Counted from the first letter of the stretch, positions 8,205 to 18,376 are shown. The stretch: 64,000 bases of DNA from Ralstonia sp. ASV6 (GCF_016429285.1 NZ_JAELUI010000004.1:1-64000); one strand, 5' to 3'. Numbers and translations are program-made. The notes: generated by a model not told the origin, from the sequence alone.

Positions 8205-10798
8205 GCTGCCTCCTTGTTCGATTCCAGGAAGTCCTGCGCAAAGCGCTGCAGCACACCGCCGGCTTCGTAGATCGAGACTTCCTCATCGCTGTCCAGGCGG
8301 CACGTGACGGGCACTTCCACGCGTTCGCCGTTCTTGCGGTGGATCACGAGCGTGAGATCCGCACGCGGCTGGCGCGCCCCGATCACGTCAAAGGTTTCGG
8401 TGCCGTCGATGCCCAGGGTCAGGCGCGTGGTACCCGGCTTGAACTCCAACGGCAGCACGCCCATGCCGATCAGGTTGGTGCGGTGAATGCGCTCGAAGCC
8501 TTCGGCCACGATGGCCTCCACGCCGGCCAGTCGCACGCCTTTGGCGGCCCAGTCGCGCGAACTGCCCTGGCCGTAGTCGGCACCGGCAATCACGATCAGC
8601 GGCTGCTTGCGCTCCATGTAGGTCTCGATCGCTTCCCACATGCGCGTGACCTTGCCTTCGGGCTCGATGCGCGCCAGCGACCCCTTCTTCACCGCGCCAT
8701 CCACCACAGCCATCTCGTTGATGAGCGTGGGGTTGGCAAACGTGGCGCGCTGCGCGGTCAGGTGGTCGCCGCGGTGCGTGGCGTACGAGTTGAAGTCTTC
8801 TTCCGGCAGCCCCATCTTGGCGAGGTATTCGCCGGCGGCGCTGCTCGCCAGAATGGCGTTGGACGGCGACAGGTGGTCGGTCGTGATGTTGTCGCCCAGA
8901 ACAGCCAATGGGCGCAGGCCCTTGAGCGTGCGCTCGCCCGCCAGTGCGCCTTCCCAGTATGGCGGGCGGCGGATGTAGGTGCTCTGTGCGCGCCAGTCGT
9001 ACAGCGGGCTCACCTTGGTGGTGTTTTCGCTACGCTGTTCGAACATTGGGATGTACACCTGGCGGAACTGCTCCGGCTTGACCGAGGCACGCACGATGGC
9101 GTCGATCTCTTCATCGCTGGGCCACAGGTCTTTCAACGTGATCGGCTTGCCGTTGGCATCCGTGCCGAAGCTGTCGCGCTCAATGTCAAAGCGCACCGTG
9201 CCGGCAATCGCATAGGCCACCACCAGCGGCGGCGAGGCGAGAAACGCCTGCTTGGCATACGGGTGGATGCGGCCGTCAAAGTTGCGGTTGCCCGACAGCA
9301 CGGCGGTGGCGTACAGGTCGCGGTCGATGATCTCTTGCTGGATCTTCGGGTCCAGCGCGCCGCTCATGCCGTTGCACGTGGTGCAGGCAAACGCGACGAT
9401 GCCGAAGCCGAGTTTCTCCAGCTCGGCCTTCAGCCCAGCCTCTTCCAGGTACAACTCAACCGCCTTGGACCCCGGCGCCAGGGAGCTCTTCACCCACGGC
9501 TTGCGCGTTAGGCCCAGGCGGTTGGCATTGCGCGCCAGCAGCGCGGCGGCAATCACGTTGCGCGGGTTGCTGGTGTTGGTGCAGCTCGTGATGGCGGCGA
9601 TGATGACCGCGCCATCCGGCATCTGGCCCGGGGTTTCTTCCCACTTGCCGGCGATGCCCTTGGCGGCCAGGTCGGTCGTCGCCACACGTGCGTGCGGGTT
9701 GGACGGGCCGGCCATGTTGCGCACTACGCTCGACAGGTCAAAGCGCAGCACGCGTTCGTATTCAGCGTGCTTGAGCGTGTCGGACCACAGGCCTGCCGTC
9801 TTGGCGTAGGTCTCGACCAGCTTGATTTGCTCGTCGGTGCGACCGGTCAGGCGCAGGTAGTCGAGCGTGTTCTCGTCAATCGAGAACATCGCGGCCGTGG
9901 CGCCATACTCAGGGGCCATGTTGGAGATGGTGGCGCGGTCGCCCAGTGTCAGGCGGGAAGCGCCTTCCCCGTAGAACTCCAGATACGCGCCCACCACCTT
10001 CTGCTTGCGCAGGAACTCAGTGAGGGCCAGCACGATGTCGGTGGCGGTGATGCCGGACTGGCGTTGGCCCGTCAGCTCCACGCCGACGATGTCCGGCAGG
10101 CGCATCCACGAGGCGCGGCCCAGCATCACGTTCTCGGCTTCCAGGCCGCCCACGCCGATGGCGATCACGCCCAGCGCATCCACGTGCGGCGTGTGGCTGT
10201 CGGTGCCCACGCAGGTGTCGGGGTAGGCCACGCCGTCGTGTGCCTGGATGACGGGTGACATTTTCTCCAGATTGATCTGGTGCATGATGCCGTTGCCCGC
10301 CGGGATCACGTCGACATTCTTGAACGCGAGCTTGGTCCAGTCGATGAAGTGAAAGCGGTCTTCGTTGCGGCGGTCTTCAATGGCGCGGTTCTTGGCGAAG
10401 GCGTCGGGGTCGAAACCGCCGCATTCCACGGCCAGCGAGTGGTCGACGATCAACTGCACCGGCACGACCGGGTTGACCTTGGCGGGGTCACCGCCCTGGT
10501 CGGCAATGGCGTCGCGCAGGCCGGCGAGGTCCACCAGTGCAGTCTGGCCCAGGATGTCGTGGCAGACCACGCGGGCGGGGAACCACGGGAAGTCCAGGTC
10601 GCGCTTGCGTTCGATCAGTTGCTTGAGGGAATCGGTGAGCGTGGCCGGGTCGCAGCGGCGAACCAGATTCTCGGCCAGCACGCGGGAGGTGTAGGGGAGC
10701 TTGTCGTAGGCGCCCGGTTGAATGGCTTCTACGGCTTCTCTAGCGTCGAAGTAGTCGAGCTTTGTGCCGGGGAGGGGCTTTCGGTGTTCTGTATTCAT
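8201..10798 (-). CDS. acnD: Fe/S-dependent 2-methylcitrate dehydratase AcnD
   Basis: 865 residues, the AcnD length rather than the roughly 890-910 of AcnA. It dehydrates 2-methylcitrate to 2-methylaconitate. The cluster ligands are visible as S-C-T-N-T-S-N-P and A-C-T-T-C-N-G-M-S-G. VGTDSHTPHVDALGVIAIGVGG and the C-terminal swivel domain motif D-Y-G-Q-G-S-S-R-D-W-A-A-K-G are intact. AcnD requires PrpF, its coupled downstream neighbour, which together replace PrpD of enteric bacteria. A 273-base gap holding a palindromic repeat separates it from prpC upstream. Confidence 0.95.
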   Translation of the reverse strand: MNTEHRKPLPGTKLDYFDAREAVEAIQPGAYDKLPYTSRVLAENLVRRCDPATLTDSLKQLIERKRDLDFPWFPARVVCHDILGQTALVDLAGLRDAIADQGGDPAKVNPVVPVQLIVDHSLAVECGGFDPDAFAKNRAIEDRRNEDRFHFIDWTKLAFKNVDVIPAGNGIMHQINLEKMSPVIQAHDGVAYPDTCVGTDSHTPHVDALGVIAIGVGGLEAENVMLGRASWMRLPDIVGVELTGQRQSGITATDIVLALTEFLRKQKVVGAYLEFYGEGASRLTLGDRATISNMAPEYGATAAMFSIDENTLDYLRLTGRTDEQIKLVETYAKTAGLWSDTLKHAEYERVLRFDLSSVVRNMAGPSNPHARVATTDLAAKGIAGKWEETPGQMPDGAVIIAAITSCTNTSNPRNVIAAALLARNANRLGLTRKPWVKSSLAPGSKAVELYLEEAGLKAELEKLGFGIVAFACTTCNGMSGALDPKIQQEIIDRDLYATAVLSGNRNFDGRIHPYAKQAFLASPPLVVAYAIAGTVRFDIERDSFGTDANGKPITLKDLWPSDEEIDAIVRASVKPEQFRQVYIPMFEQRSENTTKVSPLYDWRAQSTYIRRPPYWEGALAGERTLKGLRPLAVLGDNITTDHLSPSNAILASSAAGEYLAKMGLPEEDFNSYATHRGDHLTAQRATFANPTLINEMAVVDGAVKKGSLARIEPEGKVTRMWEAIETYMERKQPLIVIAGADYGQGSSRDWAAKGVRLAGVEAIVAEGFERIHRTNLIGMGVLPLEFKPGTTRLTLGIDGTETFDVIGARQPRADLTLVIHRKNGERVEVPVTCRLDSDEEVSIYEAGGVLQRFAQDFLESNKEAA

Positions 10799-10843
10799 GG
10801 TGTGGGTGCATCCCTTGTTTCATCCCCTGCCGGGGCTGACTCA

Positions 10844-11010
10844 CTTTCTTTGTCTTGCCAAAGAAAGTAAGCAAAGAAAGGCGCGCCCGAGATGGCGAAA
10901 GCCTCCTTGAATTTTCATAACCGAGCGGAGACGGGGAAAACTCGCTTCGCTCAGACAGTTCCCCGTCTTGTTTCCGCTCGCTTACAAAAATTCAAGGCGC
11001 CATCTAGGGC
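10844..11010. repeat. Intergenic palindromic repeat element inside the prp operon
   Basis: Two nested structures are visible. First, CTTTCTTTG at 10844-10852 pairs with CAAAGAAAG at 10859-10867, and a further AAAGAAAG follows at 10873-10880. Second, a long imperfect palindrome spans 10885-11010: GCCCGAGATGGCG...CCTTGAATTTTCATAA on the left is matched by TTACAAAAATTCAAGG...CGCCATCTAGGGC on the right, with GACGGGGAA/TTCCCCGTC further in. I recall elements of this kind scattered between Ralstonia and Burkholderia genes. It sits between prpC and acnD, where a transcript would fold into a long hairpin. No coding frame is credible across it. Confidence 0.75.
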
Positions 11011-11071
11011 AGGAACGTCAACGGCCAAACCGTCTTGGGGGCTGGCGTTGACGCTCCTTTCGCAGGCGCGT

Positions 11072-12241
11072 TTACGGGCGCTTGCTGATCGGCACGAACT
11101 TCAGGTCGTCCGGGCCGGTGTAGTTGGCGCTCGGGCGGATGATCTTGTTGTCGATGCGTTGCTCGATGATGTGCGCTGCCCAGCCCGACGTACGTGCGAT
11201 CACGAACAGCGGTGTGAACATGGCCGTCGGCACGCCCATCATGTGATACGACACGGCGCTGAACCAGTCCAGGTTCGGGAACATCTTCTTGATGTCCCAC
11301 ATCACGGTTTCCAGGCGCTCGGCAATGTCGAACATCTTGGTGTTGGACGCTTCCTTCGACAGCTTGCGCGCGACTTCCTTGATGACCTTGTTGCGCGGGT
11401 CGGACACGGTGTACACCGGGTGGCCGAAGCCGATCACCACTTCCTTGGCTTCCACGCGGCGGCGGATGTCGGCTTCGGCTTCGTCCGGGGTGTCGTAGCG
11501 TTTCTGGATCTCGAAGGCGACTTCATTGGCGCCACCATGCTTCGGGCCACGCAGCGCACCGATGGCGCCGGTGATGGCCGAGTAGATGTCCGAGCCCGTG
11601 CCGGCAATCACGCGGCCGGTGAAGGTGGAGGCGTTGAATTCGTGCTCCGCATACAGGTTGAGCGACACGTGCATCGCGTCGACCCACGACTTGGACGGCT
11701 CCACGCCGTGCAGCAGATGGAGGAAGTGGCCGCCGATGGAGTCATCATCGGTTTCGACTTCAATGCGCTTGCCGTTGTGGCTGTAGTGGTACCAGTACAG
11801 CAGCATCGAGCCGAGACTCGCCATCAGGCGGTCGGCGATGTCGCGTGCACCGGGGGTGTTGTGGTCGTCCTTCTCGGGCAGCACGGTGCCGAGCACCGAC
11901 ACGCCGGTGCGCATCACGTCCATCGGGTGAGCGGAGGCGGGCACCCATTCCAGAGCAGCCTTCACGTTGGCGGGCAGGCCGCGCAGGGCCTTCAGCTTGG
12001 CCTTGTACGCAGCCAGTTCGGCCTTGTTGGGCAGCTTGCCGTGCACCAGCAGGTGTGCGACTTCTTCAAACTCGCACGCGCCGGCCAGGTCGAGGATGTC
12101 GTAGCCACGGTAGTGCAGGTCATTGCCGGTGCGGCCGACGGTACATAGCGCGGTGTTGCCGGCGGTCACGCCCGACAGGGCCACGGATTTCTTCGGCTTG
12201 AAGGCGCCAGCGTTCGGGGTGCTGTTGTCTGCTTCGCTCAT
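11072..12241 (-). CDS. prpC: 2-methylcitrate synthase PrpC
   Basis: 389 residues from ATG 12241, chosen because AAGGAGA precedes it; the longer frame to 12295 has no ribosome site and would overlap prpB. PrpC condenses propionyl-CoA with oxaloacetate to 2-methylcitrate. Citrate-synthase landmarks are present: G-Y-D-I-L-D-L-A near the start, [15 protein letters not shown], the catalytic-region [17 protein letters not shown] and a C-terminal R-P-S-A-N-Y-T-G-P. It lies 37 bases downstream of prpB in the same operon. Confidence 0.95.
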   Translation of the reverse strand: MSEADNSTPNAGAFKPKKSVALSGVTAGNTALCTVGRTGNDLHYRGYDILDLAGACEFEEVAHLLVHGKLPNKAELAAYKAKLKALRGLPANVKAALEWVPASAHPMDVMRTGVSVLGTVLPEKDDHNTPGARDIADRLMASLGSMLLYWYHYSHNGKRIEVETDDDSIGGHFLHLLHGVEPSKSWVDAMHVSLNLYAEHEFNASTFTGRVIAGTGSDIYSAITGAIGALRGPKHGGANEVAFEIQKRYDTPDEAEADIRRRVEAKEVVIGFGHPVYTVSDPRNKVIKEVARKLSKEASNTKMFDIAERLETVMWDIKKMFPNLDWFSAVSYHMMGVPTAMFTPLFVIARTSGWAAHIIEQRIDNKIIRPSANYTGPDDLKFVPISKRP

Positions 12242-12278
12242 GGTGAGGTCTCCTTGGATGCGTTGAATCTTGTGGGCG

Positions 12279-13175
12279 TTACTTTTGGGCGGCAAACAGC
12301 GCGTCGAGCTTGTCTTCGTACGCGTGATAGCCGAGGTATTGGTACAGGTCGGCGCGCGATTGCATGGTCTCCACCGCCGCCTTCTGCGTGCCGTCGCGCA
12401 GCACGGTTTGATAGAAGTTGAGTGCCGCGGCGTTCATGGCGCGGTACGCACCGCAGCAGTAGAGCGCGATGTCCACATTGGCGCTGCGCAGCTCGTCGAG
12501 GGTGAACAGCGGCGTGCTGCCGAATTCGGTCAGGTTGGCCAGGATGGGCACCTTGACGGCGGCCTTGAAGCGGCGGTAGTCGTCCAGCGTCTTCATCGCC
12601 TCGGGGAAGATCATGTCCGCGCCGGCTTCCACGTAGGCCACGGCTCGCTCGATGGCAGCGTCCACTCCCTCGGAGGCAGCCGCATCCGTGCGGGCCATGA
12701 TGACGAAGTTGTCGTCGGTGCGCGCATCCACGGCGGCCTTCACGCGGTCGACCATCTCTTCGGTGGGCACGACCTCCTTGCCGGGGCGATGGCCGCAGCG
12801 TTTCTGGCCGACCTGGTCTTCCATGTGCACGGCCGCCACGCCTGCCTTGATGAACGAGCGAACGGTGCGCGCGATGTTGAAGGCGCCGCCCCAGCCGGTG
12901 TCGATGTCGACCATCAGCGGCACCTGCACGGCATCGGTAATGCGGCGGGCGTCGATCAGCACGTCTTCCATCGTGCTGATGCCCAGGTCCGGAATGCCGA
13001 GCGAGTTGGCGGCGACGCCACCGCCCGACAGGTACACGGCCTTGAAGCCGGTTTGTTCGGCCATCTTGGCGGCGTAGGCGGTAATGGCACCCACCACCTG
13101 CAGCGGCTGGGACTCAGCCACCGCCTGGCGGAATTTGGCGCCGGCGCTGATGGGGTGTCGTTGGGTTGTGCTCAT
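12279..13175 (-). CDS. prpB: Methylisocitrate lyase PrpB
   Basis: 298 residues. PrpB cleaves 2-methylisocitrate to pyruvate and succinate, the last step of the methylcitrate cycle. Isocitrate-lyase-family motifs are clear: [26 protein letters not shown] with metal-binding Asp residues, the active-site K-R-C-G-H-R-P-G-K loop, and M-A-R-T-D-A. It is the first gene of the operon, reading from a sigma-54 promoter 29 bases upstream, with GGAG before the ATG. Confidence 0.96.
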   Translation of the reverse strand: MSTTQRHPISAGAKFRQAVAESQPLQVVGAITAYAAKMAEQTGFKAVYLSGGGVAANSLGIPDLGISTMEDVLIDARRITDAVQVPLMVDIDTGWGGAFNIARTVRSFIKAGVAAVHMEDQVGQKRCGHRPGKEVVPTEEMVDRVKAAVDARTDDNFVIMARTDAAASEGVDAAIERAVAYVEAGADMIFPEAMKTLDDYRRFKAAVKVPILANLTEFGSTPLFTLDELRSANVDIALYCCGAYRAMNAAALNFYQTVLRDGTQKAAVETMQSRADLYQYLGYHAYEDKLDALFAAQK

Positions 13176-13203
13176 GTGGGCTCCAAAAAGAATGGCCCCT
13201 TAC

Positions 13204-13219
13204 TGCAGGAAGTGGGCCA
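13204..13219 (-). promoter_or_regulatory. Sigma-54 (-24/-12) promoter of the prpBC-acnD-prpF operon
   Basis: On the minus strand TGGCCCACTTCCTGCA matches the RpoN consensus (TGGCACG-N4-TTGCW), with the invariant GG and GC dinucleotides exactly 12 positions apart. Transcription would start near 13193, giving a leader of about 18 bases containing GGAG before prpB. The divergent gene is the sigma-54 activator PrpR, which fits. Confidence 0.85.
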
Positions 13220-13283
13220 TCCCGTTTGTCCTGCGTAACCCGTTGATTTTTATAGAAGTGACGTTGCCGCCCAGGCGCACATC

Positions 13284-13320
13284 ATTTCAAAAATGAAATT
13301 TCTAATTTCAATGTGGAAAT
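13284..13320. promoter_or_regulatory. Twin PrpR operator / upstream activating sequence
   Basis: Two copies of the inverted repeat ATTTC-N6-GAAAT lie at 13284-13299 and 13305-13320, starting exactly 21 bp apart, two helical turns. They sit about 65-100 bases upstream of the -24 element of the prpB promoter, the usual position for activator sites, and just before prpR, where they could also serve autoregulation. Assignment to PrpR is inferred from position. Confidence 0.75.
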
Positions 13321-13369
13321 GCGCAGCGCATAATGACCGGACCGCCGTTTCTGCACCTCGCACTGCACC

Positions 13370-15322
13370 ATGAACCCCATCCCCGCTGATCTTGCCGACC
13401 GCCCGCGCATCTGGGCCTGCGGCATCAGCCGCCTGAGCGACCTGTTCCTCGACATTGCTGCCGAGTACAACGACCGCGCCGAGCTGCGCGTCATCACGCG
13501 CGGCTTTGAAGACATCGTGCGCGAGATCGACGCTGCCGGTGCCGACCGCCCTGACGTGGTGGTCGCGGGTGGGTCCAATGGCGCCTATCTAAAGCCGCGT
13601 CTGTCGTTGCCCGTGGTCGTCATCAACCCCACCGGCTTTGACGTGATGCACGCGTTGGCCCGTGCGCGGCGTGATGCAGCGTCGGTCGCACTCGTCACCC
13701 ACGGCGACACGCCGGATGAAGTGCGCCGCTTCGTCGCTGCCTATGGCATGGACGTGGTATTTGCCTCGTACACCTCGCGCCAGGGGGCAGAAAGCTGCGT
13801 GCTGGATCTGCGCGACCGGGGGGTGGGCGCGGTGGTCGGCCCTGGCTTGGTGACGGACCTGGCGGCGCAGGCGGGCATGAACGCGGTGTTCCTGTATTCG
13901 CGTGACTCCGTGCGCGCGGCGTTCGACACCGCGCTGGAAGTCGTGCAGGCCACCCGGCGCGAAGCGCAGCGCCGCCAGCGGCTCGACAACCTGCTGCAGC
14001 ACTTGCGCGACGGCGTGGTCGCGCTGGACGCGCAAGGCCGTGTGGAGGCCATCAACCAGCGTCTTGCCACGGCGCTGGGCATTGATGCCAAGCAGGCTGT
14101 CGGCCAGCCGCTGCTCAACATCGCACCTAATCTGTTGGGGCTGCTGCCCGATACCGAGGGGGACACGCTGGGTACCGTGCAGGGCGTGAACTACGTCATC
14201 CATCGCGGCCCGCTTGCAAGTACAGGCGCGGGTGCCTCGGAAGGCACCGTGTTCACGTTCCAGGAGTCCCGCGCGGTCGAGCGGCTGGACCGTACGCTGC
14301 GTTCACGTCAGCGTCCGCAGCAGTTCAGCGCGCGCTACCGGCTGGATGATCTGGTGGGTGAATCCGCGCCCATCGAGCGCGTGCGCACGCTCGTGCAGCG
14401 TTACGCCAAGTCGGATGCCACCGTGCTCGTGCTGGGCGAATCCGGCACCGGCAAAGAGATGGTGGCGCAGGGCATGCATCAGCTCAGCGCGCGGCGCGAC
14501 TTTCCGTTTGTAGCCATCAACTGCGGCGCCTTTCCTGAGGCACTTCTGGAGAGCGAACTGTTTGGCTATGAAGAGGGTGCCTTCACCGGTGCGCGCAAGG
14601 GCGGCAAGACCGGCCTGATCGAAGCCGCGCATCGCGGCACGCTGTTCCTCGATGAGATTGGCGAGATGCCGCTACCGCTGCAAAGCCGCCTGTTGCGTGT
14701 GCTGCAAGAGCGCGAGGTGGTGCGGCTGGGCTCTACCGAACCCACGCGTGTGGACATCCGCGTCGTGGCTGCCACGCACCGCGCGCTGACGGATGCGGTG
14801 GAGGCCGGTACCTTCCGCGCCGATCTTTACTACCGCCTGAACATTCTCAGCATCGCATTGCCCCCGCTGCGAGAGCGGCCTGACGACGTGATGCCCCTGG
14901 CCGCCGAGTTGCTGGTGCAAGCCGCACGCCGCGAGCCGCGCCTGCTGCTGCGCATTCCCGATACCGAAGTTGCCGCGCATGTGCTGGCCGACGTGACTGA
15001 GCCGCTGCGGCACTACCCTTGGGCGGGCAATGTGCGTGAGCTGCAGAGCGTGGTCGAGCGCATTGCGGTGGAGCTGGCCCATGCTGATGCCCCCGATGCC
15101 GGCACCATCACGCAAGACGTGTTGCGCCTGATTGCGCCGGAAGTGTTTGCCCACGGCGCGCGCGGCAAGCAGCCCGCGTTGACACTGCGTGAGCGCAGCC
15201 GGGGTGTGGAAGCGGAAGAGATTCGTGCCGCGCTGGCGGCGCATGGCGGAGACCGCGACGCCGTGTGCGCCGCGCTGGGCATCAGCAAGACAACGTTGTG
15301 GCGGCGGTTGCAGGCGGGGTAA
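13370..15322 (+). CDS. prpR: Sigma-54-dependent propionate catabolism activator PrpR
   Basis: 650 residues. Domains in order: PrpR_N ligand-binding domain (about 1-200), a PAS-like segment (about 205-310), the AAA+ activator domain (about 325-570) and a C-terminal Fis-type helix-turn-helix (about 610-648, [20 protein letters not shown]). The P-loop GESGTGKE is at residues 356-363, the sigma-54 contact loop reads GAFTGA, and [10 protein letters not shown] is Walker B. It senses 2-methylcitrate in characterised homologs and activates the divergent prp operon. It diverges from prpB with the operator and promoter between. Confidence 0.95.
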   Translation: MNPIPADLADRPRIWACGISRLSDLFLDIAAEYNDRAELRVITRGFEDIVREIDAAGADRPDVVVAGGSNGAYLKPRLSLPVVVINPTGFDVMHALARARRDAASVALVTHGDTPDEVRRFVAAYGMDVVFASYTSRQGAESCVLDLRDRGVGAVVGPGLVTDLAAQAGMNAVFLYSRDSVRAAFDTALEVVQATRREAQRRQRLDNLLQHLRDGVVALDAQGRVEAINQRLATALGIDAKQAVGQPLLNIAPNLLGLLPDTEGDTLGTVQGVNYVIHRGPLASTGAGASEGTVFTFQESRAVERLDRTLRSRQRPQQFSARYRLDDLVGESAPIERVRTLVQRYAKSDATVLVLGESGTGKEMVAQGMHQLSARRDFPFVAINCGAFPEALLESELFGYEEGAFTGARKGGKTGLIEAAHRGTLFLDEIGEMPLPLQSRLLRVLQEREVVRLGSTEPTRVDIRVVAATHRALTDAVEAGTFRADLYYRLNILSIALPPLRERPDDVMPLAAELLVQAARREPRLLLRIPDTEVAAHVLADVTEPLRHYPWAGNVRELQSVVERIAVELAHADAPDAGTITQDVLRLIAPEVFAHGARGKQPALTLRERSRGVEAEEIRAALAAHGGDRDAVCAALGISKTTLWRRLQAG

Positions 15323-15348
15323 CTGAGTACCCCATCAGGATCGTTGCA

Positions 15349-15918
15349 CTAGTCCAGCAAACGCAACGCATCCTCAAGCGACAGCACCGTGGTGCGCGAC
15401 TCGAACGCCGTTGCAAAGAGATGGTCGTGCACGACCTGATCCGGGTCGTAACAGCAATCTTTGACGGTGAACAGACGGAAGTCCGCGTCGCTCGCGTGCG
15501 CAATGGACGACAGCATCACACCCGTCGACGCCACGCCCACCATGAGCAAGGTATTGACGCCCTGCGCGGAAAGCCGCACCTGCAGATCGGTGCCAAAGAA
15601 CACGCTGGCGCGATGCGCGATGACGAGCGGTTCATCGGCTTGCTGGCCAAGCTCCGGCGAGATCCGGTCGTGGACGAACAGGCCAAGCTGCTTGACTCCC
15701 TGGCCGTTCTTGTTCAACGGACTGATTTCCGGATAGCCGGGGCTGAAGTGGAACTTGGCGAAATAGATGTGGATGCCCTTGGCCCGTGCCGCGTCGCACA
15801 GCGTGCGCGTGTTGGAGAGCAGCGTGGGCGCGACCGATGGAAACAACCCCATGATGTCGGTCTGGTAATGCATGACCAACAGCGCGGTTTGCGACGGAAT
15901 GAGTGTCGAGGTCTGCAT
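15349..15918 (-). CDS. Isochorismatase-like fold protein lacking the canonical catalytic triad
   Basis: 189 residues covering one isochorismatase/nicotinamidase-like domain. The fold is clear: T-A-L-L-V-M-H-Y-Q-T-D-I, I-Y-F-A-K-F-H-F, A-S-V-F-F-G-T-D-L, and V-G-V-A-S-T-G-V-M-L-S-S. But the three catalytic positions appear changed. The Asp of the usual LLVIDxQ is His17, the Lys before the FFGTDL segment is absent (I-A-H-R-A-S), and the Cys of GVxTxxCVxxT is replaced in the GVASTGVMLSS loop. It may belong to a divergent subgroup using other residues, or be a non-enzymatic binder. It converges with prpR, 26 bases away. Substrate unknown. Confidence 0.8.
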   Translation of the reverse strand: MQTSTLIPSQTALLVMHYQTDIMGLFPSVAPTLLSNTRTLCDAARAKGIHIYFAKFHFSPGYPEISPLNKNGQGVKQLGLFVHDRISPELGQQADEPLVIAHRASVFFGTDLQVRLSAQGVNTLLMVGVASTGVMLSSIAHASDADFRLFTVKDCCYDPDQVVHDHLFATAFESRTTVLSLEDALRLLD

Positions 15919-16147
15919 GGTCTCGGTGCCCGGGTTGGCAGTGGAGAGCGATGGCGGACTCTATCACGGCCATCGGACACAGACTTCAGGAAGCCAAACG
16001 CGGTGTCTTGCGTTGAATCAGTCAGCCCATACGCTGCCTGAGCGCGACACGGGGCCCTATGGTACGGTTGAGAAGTCTCGCCCATGCCTACCTATCAACG
16101 GTGGTGCCTGGGTCACATGAATGGGCTGTCGAGGAGAGTGACGCACC

Positions 16148-16579
16148 GTGAGTGATGCGAAACAGGACGCGCGGCGCACGCTTCAAACGGACAAAGCCGC
16201 CGTCAGCCGGGCTTTACGCCTGAGCGTGCCGCCAGAAGCCAGACCCGCGCCGGTGAGCCGGAAAGAGTGGCTGAAGCAAAGGAAAGCGCAGTTGCAGGCT
16301 GCCCGGGCGGCTGCCAAGCAACGGCGCGATCAACTCAAGGCAGAAATCCTGTCGGCCGCGCAGGATGTTGCCCGAGAAGAACGTGTGGCTGCCAAGCTGG
16401 AAGCCGATCGCTTGAAGGCAGAAGCCAAGGCTGCAAGCATTCACGCAAAGGAAGACGCCCGCGCCGCAGCCAAGTTCGAGCGCAGCAAGCCCGCTCGTTC
16501 CGCGTCAAAGCGCAAGACGCTGAGTGCTGGAAAACGGAAACTCGTTTCGTACGCCGATCTGCTGCGCATGCGCGGGTGA
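16148..16579 (+). CDS. Ala/Lys/Arg-rich coiled-coil protein of unknown function
   Basis: 143 residues from GTG 16148, preceded by GAGGAG at a good distance. Residues 35-115 are a highly charged, uninterrupted helix-favouring stretch (repeats of A-A-K, K-A-E-A, E-E-R-V-A-A-K-L-E) that should form a long coiled coil. The tail is basic (K-R-K-T-L-S-A-G-K-R-K). No signal peptide, membrane segment or recognised domain. Stands alone between a minus-strand gene and the monooxygenase. The basic character would allow nucleic-acid binding, which is only a guess. Confidence 0.65.
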   Translation: MSDAKQDARRTLQTDKAAVSRALRLSVPPEARPAPVSRKEWLKQRKAQLQAARAAAKQRRDQLKAEILSAAQDVAREERVAAKLEADRLKAEAKAASIHAKEDARAAAKFERSKPARSASKRKTLSAGKRKLVSYADLLRMRG

Positions 16580-16843
16580 TCGGGAGGATCGTCAGAAAAA
16601 ACGATCCGCCCAGCATTGCAGGCTACGGGTTCCGACGTTACATTCACGCCAGTCGAAAAAGGCAGACTTGGTGTGGTCCAGCCCAAGTCCTTCCCTGAGC
16701 AAGATCCAGCGGAAGCTCTGTCCATGCCTCGTGCATGAGTCCCACGACGAACACTGACGCCACTCAGGCGTTGTTTTCTGTTCGTCCGCGTGGTTCTCAA
16801 GACATCGAACTGCTCCGGTCGAACGACCATCACGGTGTCGCTC

Positions 16844-18376
16844 ATGCACGATCTACCCATCTACGACGTTGTCATTGCCGGCGCAGGGCCGGTTGGCCTG
16901 TTCCTCGCCTGCGAGCTGCGCCTCGCCCACCTTTCGGTGCTGGTGCTGGAGCAAGCCGAAGATCCCCATGCGCCCTTGAAGCAGTTGCCGTTTGGCATGC
17001 GCGGGTTGTCTTCTCCCACGCTTGAAGCCTTCCACCGCCGCGGCTTGCTGGATGACGTTGCCGCGCCGCAACGCGCAGCGGTGCCTCCCACGCATTGGAT
17101 GCAGCAACCCTTGCGCGCTGGCGGCGCCGGCGGCCACTTTGCAGGCATCCAGTTTTTCCATGACAGGATCGACGCGTCGACATGGCTGTACCGCTTGCCA
17201 AGCCCGGCCGGCACCCACATGGCCAGCAACATGGCGCATATCGAATCCGTTCTGGCCGCGCGAGCCAACGTGCTGGGTGCGGAGATCCGTCGCGGCATAG
17301 GCGTGGATGACGTCGAGCAATCGGACGCAGGCGTGAGCGTTCGCGCCCGTGACCAGACCTTCCGTGGGCGTTGGCTTGTCGGGTGCGATGGTGGGCGCAG
17401 CACAGTGCGCAAGGCCGGCGGTTTTGAATTCGTTGGCACCGAACCCGAGTTCACCGGCTACTCCGTTGAGGTGGAACTGGCGCAGCCGCACGCGCTCGTC
17501 CCAGGGCGGCAGTACGCGCCCACGGGCATGTTCACGTATCAACCGCCGGGCACCATTGCCATGGTGGACTTTGACGGCGGCGCCTTCCATCGCGCCCAGC
17601 CGATCACGCTGGAGCATGTGCAGCGCGTGCTGCGCCATGTATCCGGCACCGCTGTCACCGTGACGGCGCTCAAGCAGGCAACGACCTGGACAGACCGCGC
17701 TTTCCAGGCAACGACGTATCGCAACGGGCGTGTGCTGCTCGCAGGGGATGCTGCGCACATTCACTCCCCGTTGGGCGGCCAGGGGCTGAACCTCGGGCTG
17801 GGCGACGCCATGAATCTCGGTTGGAAGCTTGCGGCAACCCTTCGCGGCGACGCGCCGGATGGTCTGCTCGACAGCTATGGCGCGGAACGGCATCCGGTGG
17901 GCGCACAGATCCTGGATTGGTCGCGCGCGCAGGTCGCACTCATGCGGCCGAGCCGCAGTACGCGCGCGCTTGCAGCCATCATTCGCGATCTCATCGAGAC
18001 GCGCGATGGTGCAACCTACTTTGCCGAGCGCGTCTGGGGGCTGTCGCTGCGCTATGAGATGGGCGGCAGCGGTTGTGAGCATCCGTTGGTTGGCCGCAGC
18101 GCGCCCGACTTCGTACTCGCTGACGGCACCCGGCTCGGCGAGCGCCTGCGCAATGGCAAGGGGCTTCTGCTGGACTTTGACGCGCGCGCACCCCTGCAAG
18201 CGCTGGCTGGCCGCTGGCACGGCCGCTTCGCCTATGTCGCGAGCGATGCCCACAACAAGCTCGGCCTTGCCGCCGTGCTGGTGCGCCCGGACGGCATCGT
18301 CGCCTGGGCGGGAGTGGACACAGCCGACCAGGCGGCGTTGAAGCAAGCCGCATCGCAATGGTTTGGCGCGGCCTGA
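16844..18376 (+). CDS. FAD-dependent aromatic monooxygenase (PheA/TfdB family)
   Basis: 510 residues from ATG 16844, chosen because the dinucleotide-binding strand then begins at residue 7. Motifs of single-component flavin hydroxylases are present: V-V-I-A-G-A-G-P-V-G-L at the N-terminus, the DG motif as L-V-G-C-D-G-G-R-S-T-V-R, and G-D-A-A-H-I-H-S-P-L-G-G-Q-G-L-N for FAD/NADPH. The last 100 residues resemble the thioredoxin-like C-terminal domain of phenol hydroxylase-type enzymes. The substrate is probably a phenol or other aromatic. No pathway genes flank it, and the 264 bases upstream hold no gene. Confidence 0.85.
   Translation: MHDLPIYDVVIAGAGPVGLFLACELRLAHLSVLVLEQAEDPHAPLKQLPFGMRGLSSPTLEAFHRRGLLDDVAAPQRAAVPPTHWMQQPLRAGGAGGHFAGIQFFHDRIDASTWLYRLPSPAGTHMASNMAHIESVLAARANVLGAEIRRGIGVDDVEQSDAGVSVRARDQTFRGRWLVGCDGGRSTVRKAGGFEFVGTEPEFTGYSVEVELAQPHALVPGRQYAPTGMFTYQPPGTIAMVDFDGGAFHRAQPITLEHVQRVLRHVSGTAVTVTALKQATTWTDRAFQATTYRNGRVLLAGDAAHIHSPLGGQGLNLGLGDAMNLGWKLAATLRGDAPDGLLDSYGAERHPVGAQILDWSRAQVALMRPSRSTRALAAIIRDLIETRDGATYFAERVWGLSLRYEMGGSGCEHPLVGRSAPDFVLADGTRLGERLRNGKGLLLDFDARAPLQALAGRWHGRFAYVASDAHNKLGLAAVLVRPDGIVAWAGVDTADQAALKQAASQWFGAA

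Noticed and set aside
8009-9511. 500-residue open frame antisense to acnD
   Set aside because: No ribosome site or domain; a long antisense frame caused by GC-rich third positions of acnD.
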